Shown piece after piece: positions 44,858-52,797 of a stretch of DNA of 64,000 bases. The stretch is from contig CAXBOS010000006.1 in NCBI GenBank assembly GCA_963977415.1, forward strand, positions 152,507 to 216,506. Direction: 5' to 3'. How positions within the stretch are numbered: position 1 is the stretch's first letter; every line of letters starts with the position of its first letter. The position numbers and the translations under genes were made by a program. The notes beneath the pieces were generated by a model that worked only from the letters and a program-made list of their open reading frames with translations, was not told the origin of the DNA and did not search any database. The stretch comes from Croceimicrobium sp963977415. Its GTDB lineage: Bacteria > Bacteroidota > Bacteroidia > Flavobacteriales > Schleiferiaceae.

Positions 44858-46018
44858 ATGAGAAACTTTGAATTTAAAAATCCGACCAAAATCATTTTTG
44901 GAAAGGATCAGATTAAAAGTATAAAAAATGAAATTCCCGCCCAGGCCAAGGTACTTATGCTGTACGGCGGCGGAAGCATTAAGAAGAACGGTATTTACGA
45001 GCAAGTAAAAGCCGCTTTGGCCGATCATCAAGTAATAGAGTTTGGCGGCATTCCCGCCAATCCCGAATACGAGGTTTTACTAAAAGCCTTAGACCTAATT
45101 AAAAAAGAAAACATCGGCTACCTATTAGCCGTAGGTGGCGGTTCGGTAATCGATGGCACCAAATTTCTTTCTTCTGCCGCACTTTACGATGGGGCCGAAC
45201 CTTGGGATATCCTTAAAAACAAAATCCCTACCCTGAAAGGTATGCCCTTTGGCACGGTACTGACCCTACCCGCTACTGGTTCAGAAATGAACTCAGGAGC
45301 GGTAATTACCCGCGCGGAAACCAAAGAAAAGTTTACCATGGGTGGAGCGGGATTATTTCCTCAATTCTCAGTTTTAGATCCGCAAGTAGTAGCCTCTATT
45401 CCTCCACGGCAGCTGGCCAATGGCATCACCGATGCCTTTAATCACGTTTTGGAGCAATACCTCACATATCCGGCTCAGGCTCATTTACAAGATCGTATTG
45501 CCGAGGGCATTTTACAAACCCTAATTGAAATTGCACCCAAAATAATGGCCGACCCGAGCGATTATGAGGCTGCCTCTAACTTTATGTGGTCTTGCACGAT
45601 GGCCTTAAACGGTTTAATTCAAAAAGGCGTTCCCACCGACTGGGCTGTGCACGCTATGGGTCATGAGCTTACCGCCCTTTTCGGCATTGATCATGCCCGT
45701 ACCTTGGCGATCATCGGGCCACGCCACTACGAGTATAATTTCGAAACGAAGAAAGAAAAACTAGCGCAATACGCCGAGCGTGTGTGGAATATCAAGGATG
45801 GCAGTGTAGACGAAAAAGCCACCGCCGCTATTAAACGCACCGAAGCCTTTTTCCAAAACCTTGGCATCGATACCAAACTATCGGCCTATACCAAAGATTA
45901 CGAAGGTACGGCCGAAGAAATCGGCAAACGCTTCAAAGAGCGCGGCTGGGAAGGCCTAGGCGAGCACCAAAAACTCACTTCCGTAGATGCGGAAAAAATT
46001 GTGAAGTTGGCGTATTAA
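44858..46018 (+). CDS. Iron-containing alcohol dehydrogenase (YqhD/BDH-like)
   Basis: This 386-residue class III alcohol dehydrogenase starts with FEFKNPTKIIFGKDQIKSIK. It has the NAD(P) loop AVGGGSVIDGTKFLSSAAL. The metal ligands lie in ITDAFNHVLEQYL and in VHAMGHELTALFGIDHA. YqhD-like enzymes reduce aldehydes with NADPH and detoxify lipid-peroxidation products, which fits the OhrR-controlled operon it closes. Confidence 0.92.
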   Translation: MRNFEFKNPTKIIFGKDQIKSIKNEIPAQAKVLMLYGGGSIKKNGIYEQVKAALADHQVIEFGGIPANPEYEVLLKALDLIKKENIGYLLAVGGGSVIDGTKFLSSAALYDGAEPWDILKNKIPTLKGMPFGTVLTLPATGSEMNSGAVITRAETKEKFTMGGAGLFPQFSVLDPQVVASIPPRQLANGITDAFNHVLEQYLTYPAQAHLQDRIAEGILQTLIEIAPKIMADPSDYEAASNFMWSCTMALNGLIQKGVPTDWAVHAMGHELTALFGIDHARTLAIIGPRHYEYNFETKKEKLAQYAERVWNIKDGSVDEKATAAIKRTEAFFQNLGIDTKLSAYTKDYEGTAEEIGKRFKERGWEGLGEHQKLTSVDAEKIVKLAY

Positions 46019-46040
46019 TGCCTTTTTGCGATGAATATAG

Positions 46041-46068
46041 AAGCCCGTGACGAAAGTTGCGGGCTTTT
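46041..46068 (+). terminator. Terminator of the OhrR operon
   Basis: A 7-bp perfect stem AAGCCCG/CGGGCTT with a 12-base loop is followed by a short T run, 22 bp after the dehydrogenase stop. Confidence 0.75.
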
Positions 46069-46513
46069 GACTTTGTAAACAAACTTGCCTAAGGGAGGAA
46101 ATAAGCCCTTGGAAGCCAAATTTGTATCAATAATGGCAATGGGTTTCCATGAATGAACCTCAAAATCTTTTTGGTAGGTCTCGAAGGCCATTCCGCCACT
46201 GGCAAAAATGCTCTGGTTAGACCAAATTTCGTGGCTGTTTTTCAATCCTTTCTACTCAATTCCCTTTTGCAAATAACCATAGCCAAGTGGGATTCTAGAA
46301 ATAACACTAAAACCCCTCCGCTATGCCTTTCGCAGGCTAATCCTAGTTGGCAATTTCAATAGCCAGTCGATAAAAAAGGTCGCATCAAGCTCTTTCATCC
46401 TAATCTGCAAGCTTATCCGTTTTAAAACTAAGGGCCTGATTTAATTTTATTCCACCCTTTACGAGGCTTCCAAATAATGACATGTGATTGTGTTTTATTA
46501 GCTAATATCTGCC
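46069..46513. other. 445-bp gap between the OhrR operon and the LysR gene
   Basis: A minus-strand frame (46015-46245, 76 codons) reads smoothly (IWSNQSIFASGGMAFETYQK) but has no recognised family. It ends on top of the operon terminator and has no start signal I can defend. It could be a gene fragment. Nothing else was recognised. Confidence 0.3.
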
Positions 46514-47407
46514 TCAATAATTCAAATACCATTCAAAATGATCCTGCAAGATTTTTTGCTTCTCAGTTCTAACAACCTCCAAAAAAGCTTTACTCACCGG
46601 AGATAGTTTTTTACCCTTCAGCCAAATCAAACGCCACTGTGTTTTTAAGGGCAGGCCTTCTTCTTCATAAATATGCATCTGCCCATCGAGCAGCTCGCTT
46701 TTAATGCCAATTAGGGGCATTATAGAATATCCCAAACCCGCAATTACCGCCTGCTTTACCGCCTCATTAGAAGTGAGCTCCATGCGCTTGCGCTGATTGC
46801 CTTCGCGGTTATGAAAATACGTCTCCATTGCTGCCCGCGTGGCCGATCCTTCCTCACGGTAAATTAAGGCTTGATTTTCATCGCGTTGAGATTGATGGCC
46901 TACCAAATAGAGCTTATTATCAATTAGCAACTCTTCTTCAATGTTTAACTTTTCGGGGATTACCGAAACCAAGGCAAAATCTGTTTCATTCTGCTTCAAA
47001 CTTTCAATCACCTTGGTTTTATTGGTCACATCAAGTACTAAGTCGATACCCGTATTCTTCTTTAAAAAATCAGTCAAAAAATAAGGTATCACGTACTTTC
47101 CCGTAGAAGCGCAAGATATTGTAAGCTTGCCCGTCATAATACCTTCATAGGCTTGGGTTTTATAACTGATTTGCTCCAGTTCCTCTACCACACGGCGCGC
47201 CATAAGGGCTATTTCTTCCCCAAATTCAGTAACATACAATTGCCGACCGATCACCTCTGTAAGAGGGATGTTAAATTGATCTTGCAATTTTTTAAGCTGA
47301 ATAGACACGGCTGGCTGGGTCATAAAGAGCTCTTCCGAGGCTTTGGTAACACTGCGCGTCTGCACTACTCTCAAAAAAACCTGCAGCTGATGAATACTTA
47401 TATTCAT
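46514..47407 (-). CDS. LysR-type transcriptional regulator of the dab genes
   Basis: This 297-residue LysR regulator has an N-terminal winged HTH (VVQTRSVTKASEELFMTQPA, SIQLKKLQDQFNIPL) and a periplasmic-binding-like effector domain (SCASTGKYVIPYFLTDFL). It resembles the CbbR/CysB branch often found beside carbon-fixation and bicarbonate-transport genes. It is divergent from dabB-dabA across 90 bp with a well-formed inverted and direct repeat, so control of dabBA is very likely. The inducer is unknown. Confidence 0.9.
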   Translation of the reverse strand: MNISIHQLQVFLRVVQTRSVTKASEELFMTQPAVSIQLKKLQDQFNIPLTEVIGRQLYVTEFGEEIALMARRVVEELEQISYKTQAYEGIMTGKLTISCASTGKYVIPYFLTDFLKKNTGIDLVLDVTNKTKVIESLKQNETDFALVSVIPEKLNIEEELLIDNKLYLVGHQSQRDENQALIYREEGSATRAAMETYFHNREGNQRKRMELTSNEAVKQAVIAGLGYSIMPLIGIKSELLDGQMHIYEEEGLPLKTQWRLIWLKGKKLSPVSKAFLEVVRTEKQKILQDHFEWYLNY

Positions 47408-47413
47408 AACAAA

Positions 47414-47460
47414 TGTTTATGGATACAATAATAAACATAAATATAAATTTATGGATGCAT
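47414..47460. promoter_or_regulatory. Candidate LysR operator between the regulator gene and dabB
   Basis: A perfect 7-bp inverted repeat TGTTTAT ... ATAAACA (47414-47420 and 47431-47437) overlaps a direct repeat TTTATGGATRCA at 47416-47427 and 47448-47459. The direct-repeat spacing is 32 bp, about three helical turns. This is the two-site layout used by LysR regulators on divergent promoters. Confidence 0.65.
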
Positions 47461-47497
47461 TTTCGAAACTTTGCTCCGCTTTAAACCACCCATAGCA

Positions 47498-49165
47498 ATG
47501 ACACAAAACATACTTGTTTTACTTGTTCTTTTATCTCCCTTAGTTTTTATTCTGACCGCCGTTAGCTCCTGGTTTCAGCCGGGCAAGCGCCCATTATTCA
47601 TTAAAAAACTAAGTGTTAGCGCTAGTATTATTAGCCTAGCAATTGCCGCTTTGGGGACCATAGCCCTTCTCCAATATGGTGAAATGGAAACTCCTACTTA
47701 TGGTATAAATGGCCTCGGTTTCGGTCTGCGCCTAGATGCCTTAAGCCTTTTAATGTTTAGCATGATTGCCATGTTAGCTTTTATTATTGTGCGCTTTAGC
47801 CTTAACTACCTCGACGGTGATGCCCGCCAAGGGGTTTTCATAGGACGACTAGCTGCAACCATAGCCTCCGTGCAACTGCTAGTGCTGGCCGGTAACTTAG
47901 CCCTGCTATTTGTGGCTTGGGTTTTAACCAGTATGACTTTACACCGCTTACTCGTTTTTTACCGTGAAAGACCAGGGGCCAGAATTGCCGCTAGAAAAAA
48001 GTTTATCATAGCGCGCTTGGGCGACCTCAGCCTATTAGGCGCCATTGTGCTGTTGTTTCAGCAATTCAACACAGGTAATTTAGAGCTTATTTTTCAGGGC
48101 ATTAAAGACGCACAAGAATCGGGACTTCCCCTGGCTGGCCTAAGAACAGCAGGTATATTCTTAGCCTTAGCCGCTGTGTTAAAGTCTGCACAATTTCCCA
48201 CCCACGGTTGGTTAGTGGAGGTAATGGAAACCCCTACACCCGTATCCGCTTTGCTTCATGCGGGATTGCTTAACGCAGGTCCTTTTTTAATCATACGTAT
48301 GGCCTATGTGATGGAAGCTAGCACTACGGCCTCTTTGCTGCTTATTGCGATTGGTGGTTTTACCGCGCTTTTTGCTTCGGTAGTATTCTTAACCCAAACT
48401 TCCGTAAAAACGGCCTTAGGCTATTCCAGTGCCGCACACATGGGTTTTAGTTTAATGGTTTGCGGCTTAGGCGTATTTCCCGCGGCCATGCTACACATGG
48501 TGGCCCACTCCTTTTACAAGGCCCACTCCTTTTTAGCCACGGGCAGTGTTATCGACTCTATGCGAGCCGCTAAATTTACGGGGACCATCCGCTCTGGAAA
48601 CCCGCTTCGTATTGCCCTGGGAATTTTAATGGGTTTTGGTGTGTATATCGCTTTTGCTTTTGCCTGGGGGCTAAACCCGAAAACAGAATTGCCTTTGCTC
48701 GCTATTGGCGCCATTATCAGCTTAGGTTTGGCTCGTCTTTTTACCAGCGCCCTCGACTCTACTGGTAGTCCGAAACTATTTCTACGTGCTAGCCTGCTCT
48801 CTGTTATTGTAACTGCTTCTTTCTTCACTTTAGAGTCAGGAGCCCATTTCTTACTGGCTTCGCAATTGCCCCAACTAGCCCTACCTAGTCTAAGCGAAAC
48901 AATATTAATAAGCGTACTATTAAGCGCCTTTGCTACCGTTATCTTCATCCAAATTTTGTCACCCTTTTTAGCCGATAAGCCCGCCTACCGCGCTTTAGCT
49001 ATTCACTTGAGAAACGGTTTGTATATGAATACCCTTTTCGACCGTTTGGTGCGCGGGCTTTATACCCAAGGTGCGCATGGTCAAGCCAAGATGCGTAGCA
49101 ACGATGGCTCTTCTACTCATGAAGAAAGTACTAAAAACCAGCTTTTTGCTAAGCGCTCAGCATAA
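47498..49165 (+). CDS. dabB: DabB, NuoL-like cation-conducting subunit of the inorganic-carbon transporter
   Basis: From the ATG at 47498 (555 residues) this is a multi-pass membrane protein of the proton-antiporter/NuoL family. Its core helices include KSAQFPTHGWLVEVMETPTP and SALLHAGLLNAGPFLIIRM (conserved lysine and histidine). It is shorter than respiratory NuoL and lacks its long C-terminal extension, as is typical of DabB. It is thought to couple ion flow to bicarbonate/CO2 capture by DabA. A TTG 27 bp upstream is possible but less likely. dabA follows after 37 bp. Confidence 0.92.
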   Translation: MTQNILVLLVLLSPLVFILTAVSSWFQPGKRPLFIKKLSVSASIISLAIAALGTIALLQYGEMETPTYGINGLGFGLRLDALSLLMFSMIAMLAFIIVRFSLNYLDGDARQGVFIGRLAATIASVQLLVLAGNLALLFVAWVLTSMTLHRLLVFYRERPGARIAARKKFIIARLGDLSLLGAIVLLFQQFNTGNLELIFQGIKDAQESGLPLAGLRTAGIFLALAAVLKSAQFPTHGWLVEVMETPTPVSALLHAGLLNAGPFLIIRMAYVMEASTTASLLLIAIGGFTALFASVVFLTQTSVKTALGYSSAAHMGFSLMVCGLGVFPAAMLHMVAHSFYKAHSFLATGSVIDSMRAAKFTGTIRSGNPLRIALGILMGFGVYIAFAFAWGLNPKTELPLLAIGAIISLGLARLFTSALDSTGSPKLFLRASLLSVIVTASFFTLESGAHFLLASQLPQLALPSLSETILISVLLSAFATVIFIQILSPFLADKPAYRALAIHLRNGLYMNTLFDRLVRGLYTQGAHGQAKMRSNDGSSTHEESTKNQLFAKRSA

Positions 49166-49202
49166 GTTATCGATTGTCTAAATCTTTAAAACAAGAATTA
49201 AA

Positions 49203-51707
49203 ATGGCTTTAATCAACACCAGCAAGGAGCGTCATCTTGACGAGAATAAAATTGAAAAAGGGATACTTCTAGATAGTATGCGTAAGGCCTGCAAAAAGAT
49301 TGCACCAGTATGGCCTCTCGAAAACTTTGTGGCCGTAAACCCTTATCTAGGGCATAGCTCCAAAAAATTTGAAAACGTTGCCCAAGAGCTAGCCGCAGCT
49401 GGTGGTATACAAATGACTTTACCCCTCGCCTTTTATCTGCAAAAGCTAAAGGAAGGAAAATTAGCAGAGGAAGATCTTGAAGCCTGTCTGCGTAAGCATG
49501 AGCAAAACACCTCTGTCTCCAAATTTATCCGCAACTTGGAAAACGCTACCGAGCCCGAACAAAGCAATAGCATTTTCACCTTGGCAGATATTGCTAGCGA
49601 CAGCGAGAGTAAAGACTGGAATCGTTTTATGACCGCCCGCATCTCCGTTTGGGCCGCCTCTTATTTCGATAAAGGACAAGCCTCTTGGTCGGCGGCCAAT
49701 AAAAACCTAAGTCCCTTTGCCGCTTGGAAGCAAGAAGCCTCGGTAGACCGCAGCCCCGAGTTAAATGGCTTAACTGGTTTTAGGCACTTTGTGAAAGCAT
49801 TACCCGAAGACCCCTTTACTGCGGTACAAATAGCTCTTGGTCGATTAGGGCTTCCCGAAAAAGCGCTCAGCTTGTATCTACACCGAGTATTATTGCGCCT
49901 TGGTGGTTGGTCGGCTTATGCGGCACGCCTCGACTGGGACAATGAGCTTTACGGCGGCGATGACGGCCAATTATTAGAATTTTTAGCCGTGCTTATTTGT
50001 TGGGAAGCGGCTCTACTACAGAGTCTAGATAGCCCAAAACTGCGTGCTCAATGGCAAAAAGCCATAAAAGGATTATCCGAAGCAGGCTTGCAGAAAAACA
50101 TCAATCAGCAGCTGCAAAACAAGTTGATTTTACAAGAAGCCTATGATCTTTCGGCGCAACAAGATATTGTGCGCAAATTTCAAAGTCATAAAGCCGAGAA
50201 GAAGCACGATCAGAAGCAGGCAAAAGCACAAGCTATATTCTGTATAGATGTGCGCTCAGAAGTGTACCGCAGAAATCTAGAGTTGGTAGATAATACTATT
50301 GAAACCCTCGGGTTTGCAGGTTTCTTTGCCTTCCCCATAAAATATGTTCCCCTCGGTCATACCGATGGTGAAGCGCAGTGTCCGGTACTGCTAACCACGG
50401 GGCCAACCATCAAAGAGAGTCTCGCTTCCGCAGATGAAAACAAAAAAGCATTAGAGTTTAGATTACTGCACCGTCAAATTCGTCAAGTTTGGAAAACCTT
50501 TAAATCGGGTGCCATTAGCAATTTTAGCTTCGTAAGTCCCATGGGGCTTTCCTACCTACCGAAATTGTTTACCGACTCTTTCGGTCTTACCCGCCCGGTA
50601 GCCAACCCTAATGATGTGGGCATGAAAAAAGCTAGCATCAAGAAAAAGACAATTAGTTTAACTACCGAAAGTTGGCAAGACGAAACCGCGGGTATTCCTT
50701 TGGGCCAGCAAATTAGCATGGCCAAAAACGCCTTAAACGCGATGTCGCTGACAGAGAACTTCGCCCAATTTGTTCTCATTGTGGGCCACGGTTCTAGCAT
50801 GGTAAACAACCCTCATGCTACGGGTTACGATTGTGGTGCTTGCGGAGGCCATACTGGAGAAGCCAATGCCCGCGTGGCAGCAGCAGTGTTAAACAATACT
50901 GCGGTTAGAACGGCGCTACAAAAGGAGGCCATTCACATCCCCAACAATACTGTTTTCTTAGCATGCTTACACGATACTACCACCGATGAAGTTTTGATTT
51001 ACAACGAAAGTGATGTTCTGTCCAGCAGTGAAAAAGCCTTAGCCGAACTAAAACAGTCTTTATTATTAGCGGGGAAATCCGCACGCACCGAGCGCTCTTT
51101 GCGCTTAAATAGCGATAGCAGCAACACCGAAAAAGCCATACTGGGCCGCAGTAAAGATTGGAGTCAGATCCGTCCCGAATGGGGCTTAGCCGGCTGCTCT
51201 GCTTTTGTAGTAGCCCCACGCGAGCGCACTAAAGGAATAAACTTAGAAGGGAAGTCTTTCTTACATTCCTATAACTGGAAAAAAGACGAAGGCTTCTCTA
51301 TTTTAGAGCTTATCATGACCGCTCCAATGGTTGTAACCAGCTGGATTAACCTGCAATATTATGGCTCGGCCGTTGACAATAAACAATATGGCTCTGGCAA
51401 TAAAACGCTCCACAATGTTACCGCAGGCTTGGGTGTTTTAGAAGGTTACTCAGGCGACCTACGCGTTGGTCTACCTTTTCAGGCGGTGCACGATGGCGAT
51501 AAATACCAACACGAACCGCAAAGGTTACAAGTAGTAATTAAGGCGCCCATCGAAGCGATGAACAACATTTTAAAGAAACACCAATCCGTGCGCGACCTTT
51601 GCGATAATGGCTGGATTTACCTTTTAGCTATGGATGAAAGCGGACAGGTTTCACATCGCTACACCGGCGATTTAAAATGGGAAAAAATTAAAGCCCTGGC
51701 TGCATAA
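49203..51707 (+). CDS. dabA: DabA (DUF2309), beta-carbonic-anhydrase-like subunit of the inorganic-carbon transporter
   Basis: This 834-residue DUF2309 protein has the expected zinc site: C347 and D349 in FCIDVRSE, H529 in VGHGSS, and C544 in YDCGACGG. The C-x-D and H-x14-C spacings match those described for characterised DabA. It begins LENFVAVNPYLGHSS-like, as in the family. It hydrates CO2 to bicarbonate vectorially, powered through DabB, to raise intracellular inorganic carbon. In a presumed heterotroph this would feed carboxylases rather than a carbon-fixation cycle. A terminator follows. Confidence 0.95.
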   Translation: MALINTSKERHLDENKIEKGILLDSMRKACKKIAPVWPLENFVAVNPYLGHSSKKFENVAQELAAAGGIQMTLPLAFYLQKLKEGKLAEEDLEACLRKHEQNTSVSKFIRNLENATEPEQSNSIFTLADIASDSESKDWNRFMTARISVWAASYFDKGQASWSAANKNLSPFAAWKQEASVDRSPELNGLTGFRHFVKALPEDPFTAVQIALGRLGLPEKALSLYLHRVLLRLGGWSAYAARLDWDNELYGGDDGQLLEFLAVLICWEAALLQSLDSPKLRAQWQKAIKGLSEAGLQKNINQQLQNKLILQEAYDLSAQQDIVRKFQSHKAEKKHDQKQAKAQAIFCIDVRSEVYRRNLELVDNTIETLGFAGFFAFPIKYVPLGHTDGEAQCPVLLTTGPTIKESLASADENKKALEFRLLHRQIRQVWKTFKSGAISNFSFVSPMGLSYLPKLFTDSFGLTRPVANPNDVGMKKASIKKKTISLTTESWQDETAGIPLGQQISMAKNALNAMSLTENFAQFVLIVGHGSSMVNNPHATGYDCGACGGHTGEANARVAAAVLNNTAVRTALQKEAIHIPNNTVFLACLHDTTTDEVLIYNESDVLSSSEKALAELKQSLLLAGKSARTERSLRLNSDSSNTEKAILGRSKDWSQIRPEWGLAGCSAFVVAPRERTKGINLEGKSFLHSYNWKKDEGFSILELIMTAPMVVTSWINLQYYGSAVDNKQYGSGNKTLHNVTAGLGVLEGYSGDLRVGLPFQAVHDGDKYQHEPQRLQVVIKAPIEAMNNILKKHQSVRDLCDNGWIYLLAMDESGQVSHRYTGDLKWEKIKALAA

Positions 51708-51735
51708 AAGGAGTATATTTTTATTGAATAAGAAG

Positions 51736-51761
51736 AGGCTGTCTGAAAGGACGGCCTTTTT
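51736..51761 (+). terminator. Terminator of dabBA
   Basis: An 8-bp stem AGGCTGTC / GACGGCCT (one G-T pair) with a six-base loop runs directly into TTTTT, 28 bp after the dabA stop. Confidence 0.85.
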
Positions 51762-51835
51762 GTTAGACTAAAAATAGATCGCAAGGGACTTATATTCTTA
51801 TCTTCCACTCTTGTAAGATAAGCCCTTCTTTGAAA

Positions 51836-52321
51836 ATGAAACTACTACCAGTCCTCCTTAATTCCACCGAAACCAATTACCGCTCAAGGTTTAACGAAAA
51901 ACTCTTGAAGAGCAAAGTTAGCGAGCTTAATAAGCAGGGTACTTTAAGTTTGAAAGGACGCCTTACAAGCGAGCATAGCTTTAGTGTTTATGATACGTGG
52001 AACGTTGTGGGTTGGAATATGCCAGGCTTAAAAAGAAAAGCCGCTTATTTAATGGGCAGTATCACCCAAGAAATAGACGGGCCGAGGGTAAATCTTAAAG
52101 TAAAACCCAATGCCATATTACCGGTTTTTGGGATAGTTTCAAGTCTCGCTGGATTCATTCTTACTTTAGTATCTTTTACAAAGGGCTTCGAGTCAATGTT
52201 TCTTTTTAGTATCGGCCTTTGCTTCTTGGCCCTTGGTATTATCTACTACTTACTAGGCCGTTTTTTAAGAAGCCGCTTATTACGCAAACTTGTACAGTAT
52301 TTAGATTTAAAACTGGTTTAA
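51836..52321 (+). CDS. Membrane protein of unknown function with two C-terminal helices
   Basis: From the ATG at 51836 (161 residues) the protein has a soluble, basic N-terminal half. Two adjacent membrane helices follow (ILPVFGIVSSLAGFILTLVS; MFLFSIGLCFLALGIIYYLL) with a basic tail. No family was recognised. It is followed after 44 bp by another small membrane protein on the same strand. Confidence 0.65.
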   Translation: MKLLPVLLNSTETNYRSRFNEKLLKSKVSELNKQGTLSLKGRLTSEHSFSVYDTWNVVGWNMPGLKRKAAYLMGSITQEIDGPRVNLKVKPNAILPVFGIVSSLAGFILTLVSFTKGFESMFLFSIGLCFLALGIIYYLLGRFLRSRLLRKLVQYLDLKLV

Positions 52322-52365
52322 GACTTCCCAATAATACTGTAAATAGACTCTTTTGGAGAACGTAA

Positions 52366-52767
52366 ATGACTAGAGAAAAACAACTTGAATTTTGTTCGGT
52401 TTGCTTAAATCGAAAAATGAGTTTACAAAAAGGAACTCTCTGCGGCCTAACGAACGACTATGCTCAATTTGTCGAAAGCTGCCCCGATTTTAAAGAGGAT
52501 TTAGAAGAGATTAATAACAAGCTTATTCGTGAATTAGACCGCAGCGGTAACCCTAAAGCTTCAAAATCCATAGATCCAAAGAAAAACAAAGAACAAGGGG
52601 CTCTTTTTCTTTTTATTGGCATTACAGCTATGCTCTTTAGCTTCGTAAATGCTAGCCACATTGGCTTTTTTGTTATTCCTTTTGGCGCTAGAACTTTAAA
52701 CAAAGGCTGGGAGCAAGAAAAAATTCTTGCCAAAAAAGACGCTTTGGATAATAAAAAAGAGAGATAA
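52366..52767 (+). CDS. Small cysteine-motif membrane protein
   Basis: This 133-residue protein starts with a four-cysteine pattern (CSVCLNRKMSLQKGTLCGLT, then VESCPDF) resembling the N-terminal Cys motif common in small Bacteroidota membrane proteins. A hydrophobic segment (GALFLFIGITAMLFSFVNAS) and a charged tail follow. It may bind zinc. The function is unknown. It is convergent with the AraC-TPR gene, 30 bp apart. Confidence 0.68.
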   Translation: MTREKQLEFCSVCLNRKMSLQKGTLCGLTNDYAQFVESCPDFKEDLEEINNKLIRELDRSGNPKASKSIDPKKNKEQGALFLFIGITAMLFSFVNASHIGFFVIPFGARTLNKGWEQEKILAKKDALDNKKER

Positions 52768-52797
52768 GTTTTAGCCATATTCTTATCTAAAGACGCG

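Noticed and set aside
46015..46245. 76-codon minus-strand frame between the OhrR operon and the LysR gene
   Set aside because: It overlaps the terminator hairpin, has no recognised family and no start signal. It is mentioned only in the gap entry.
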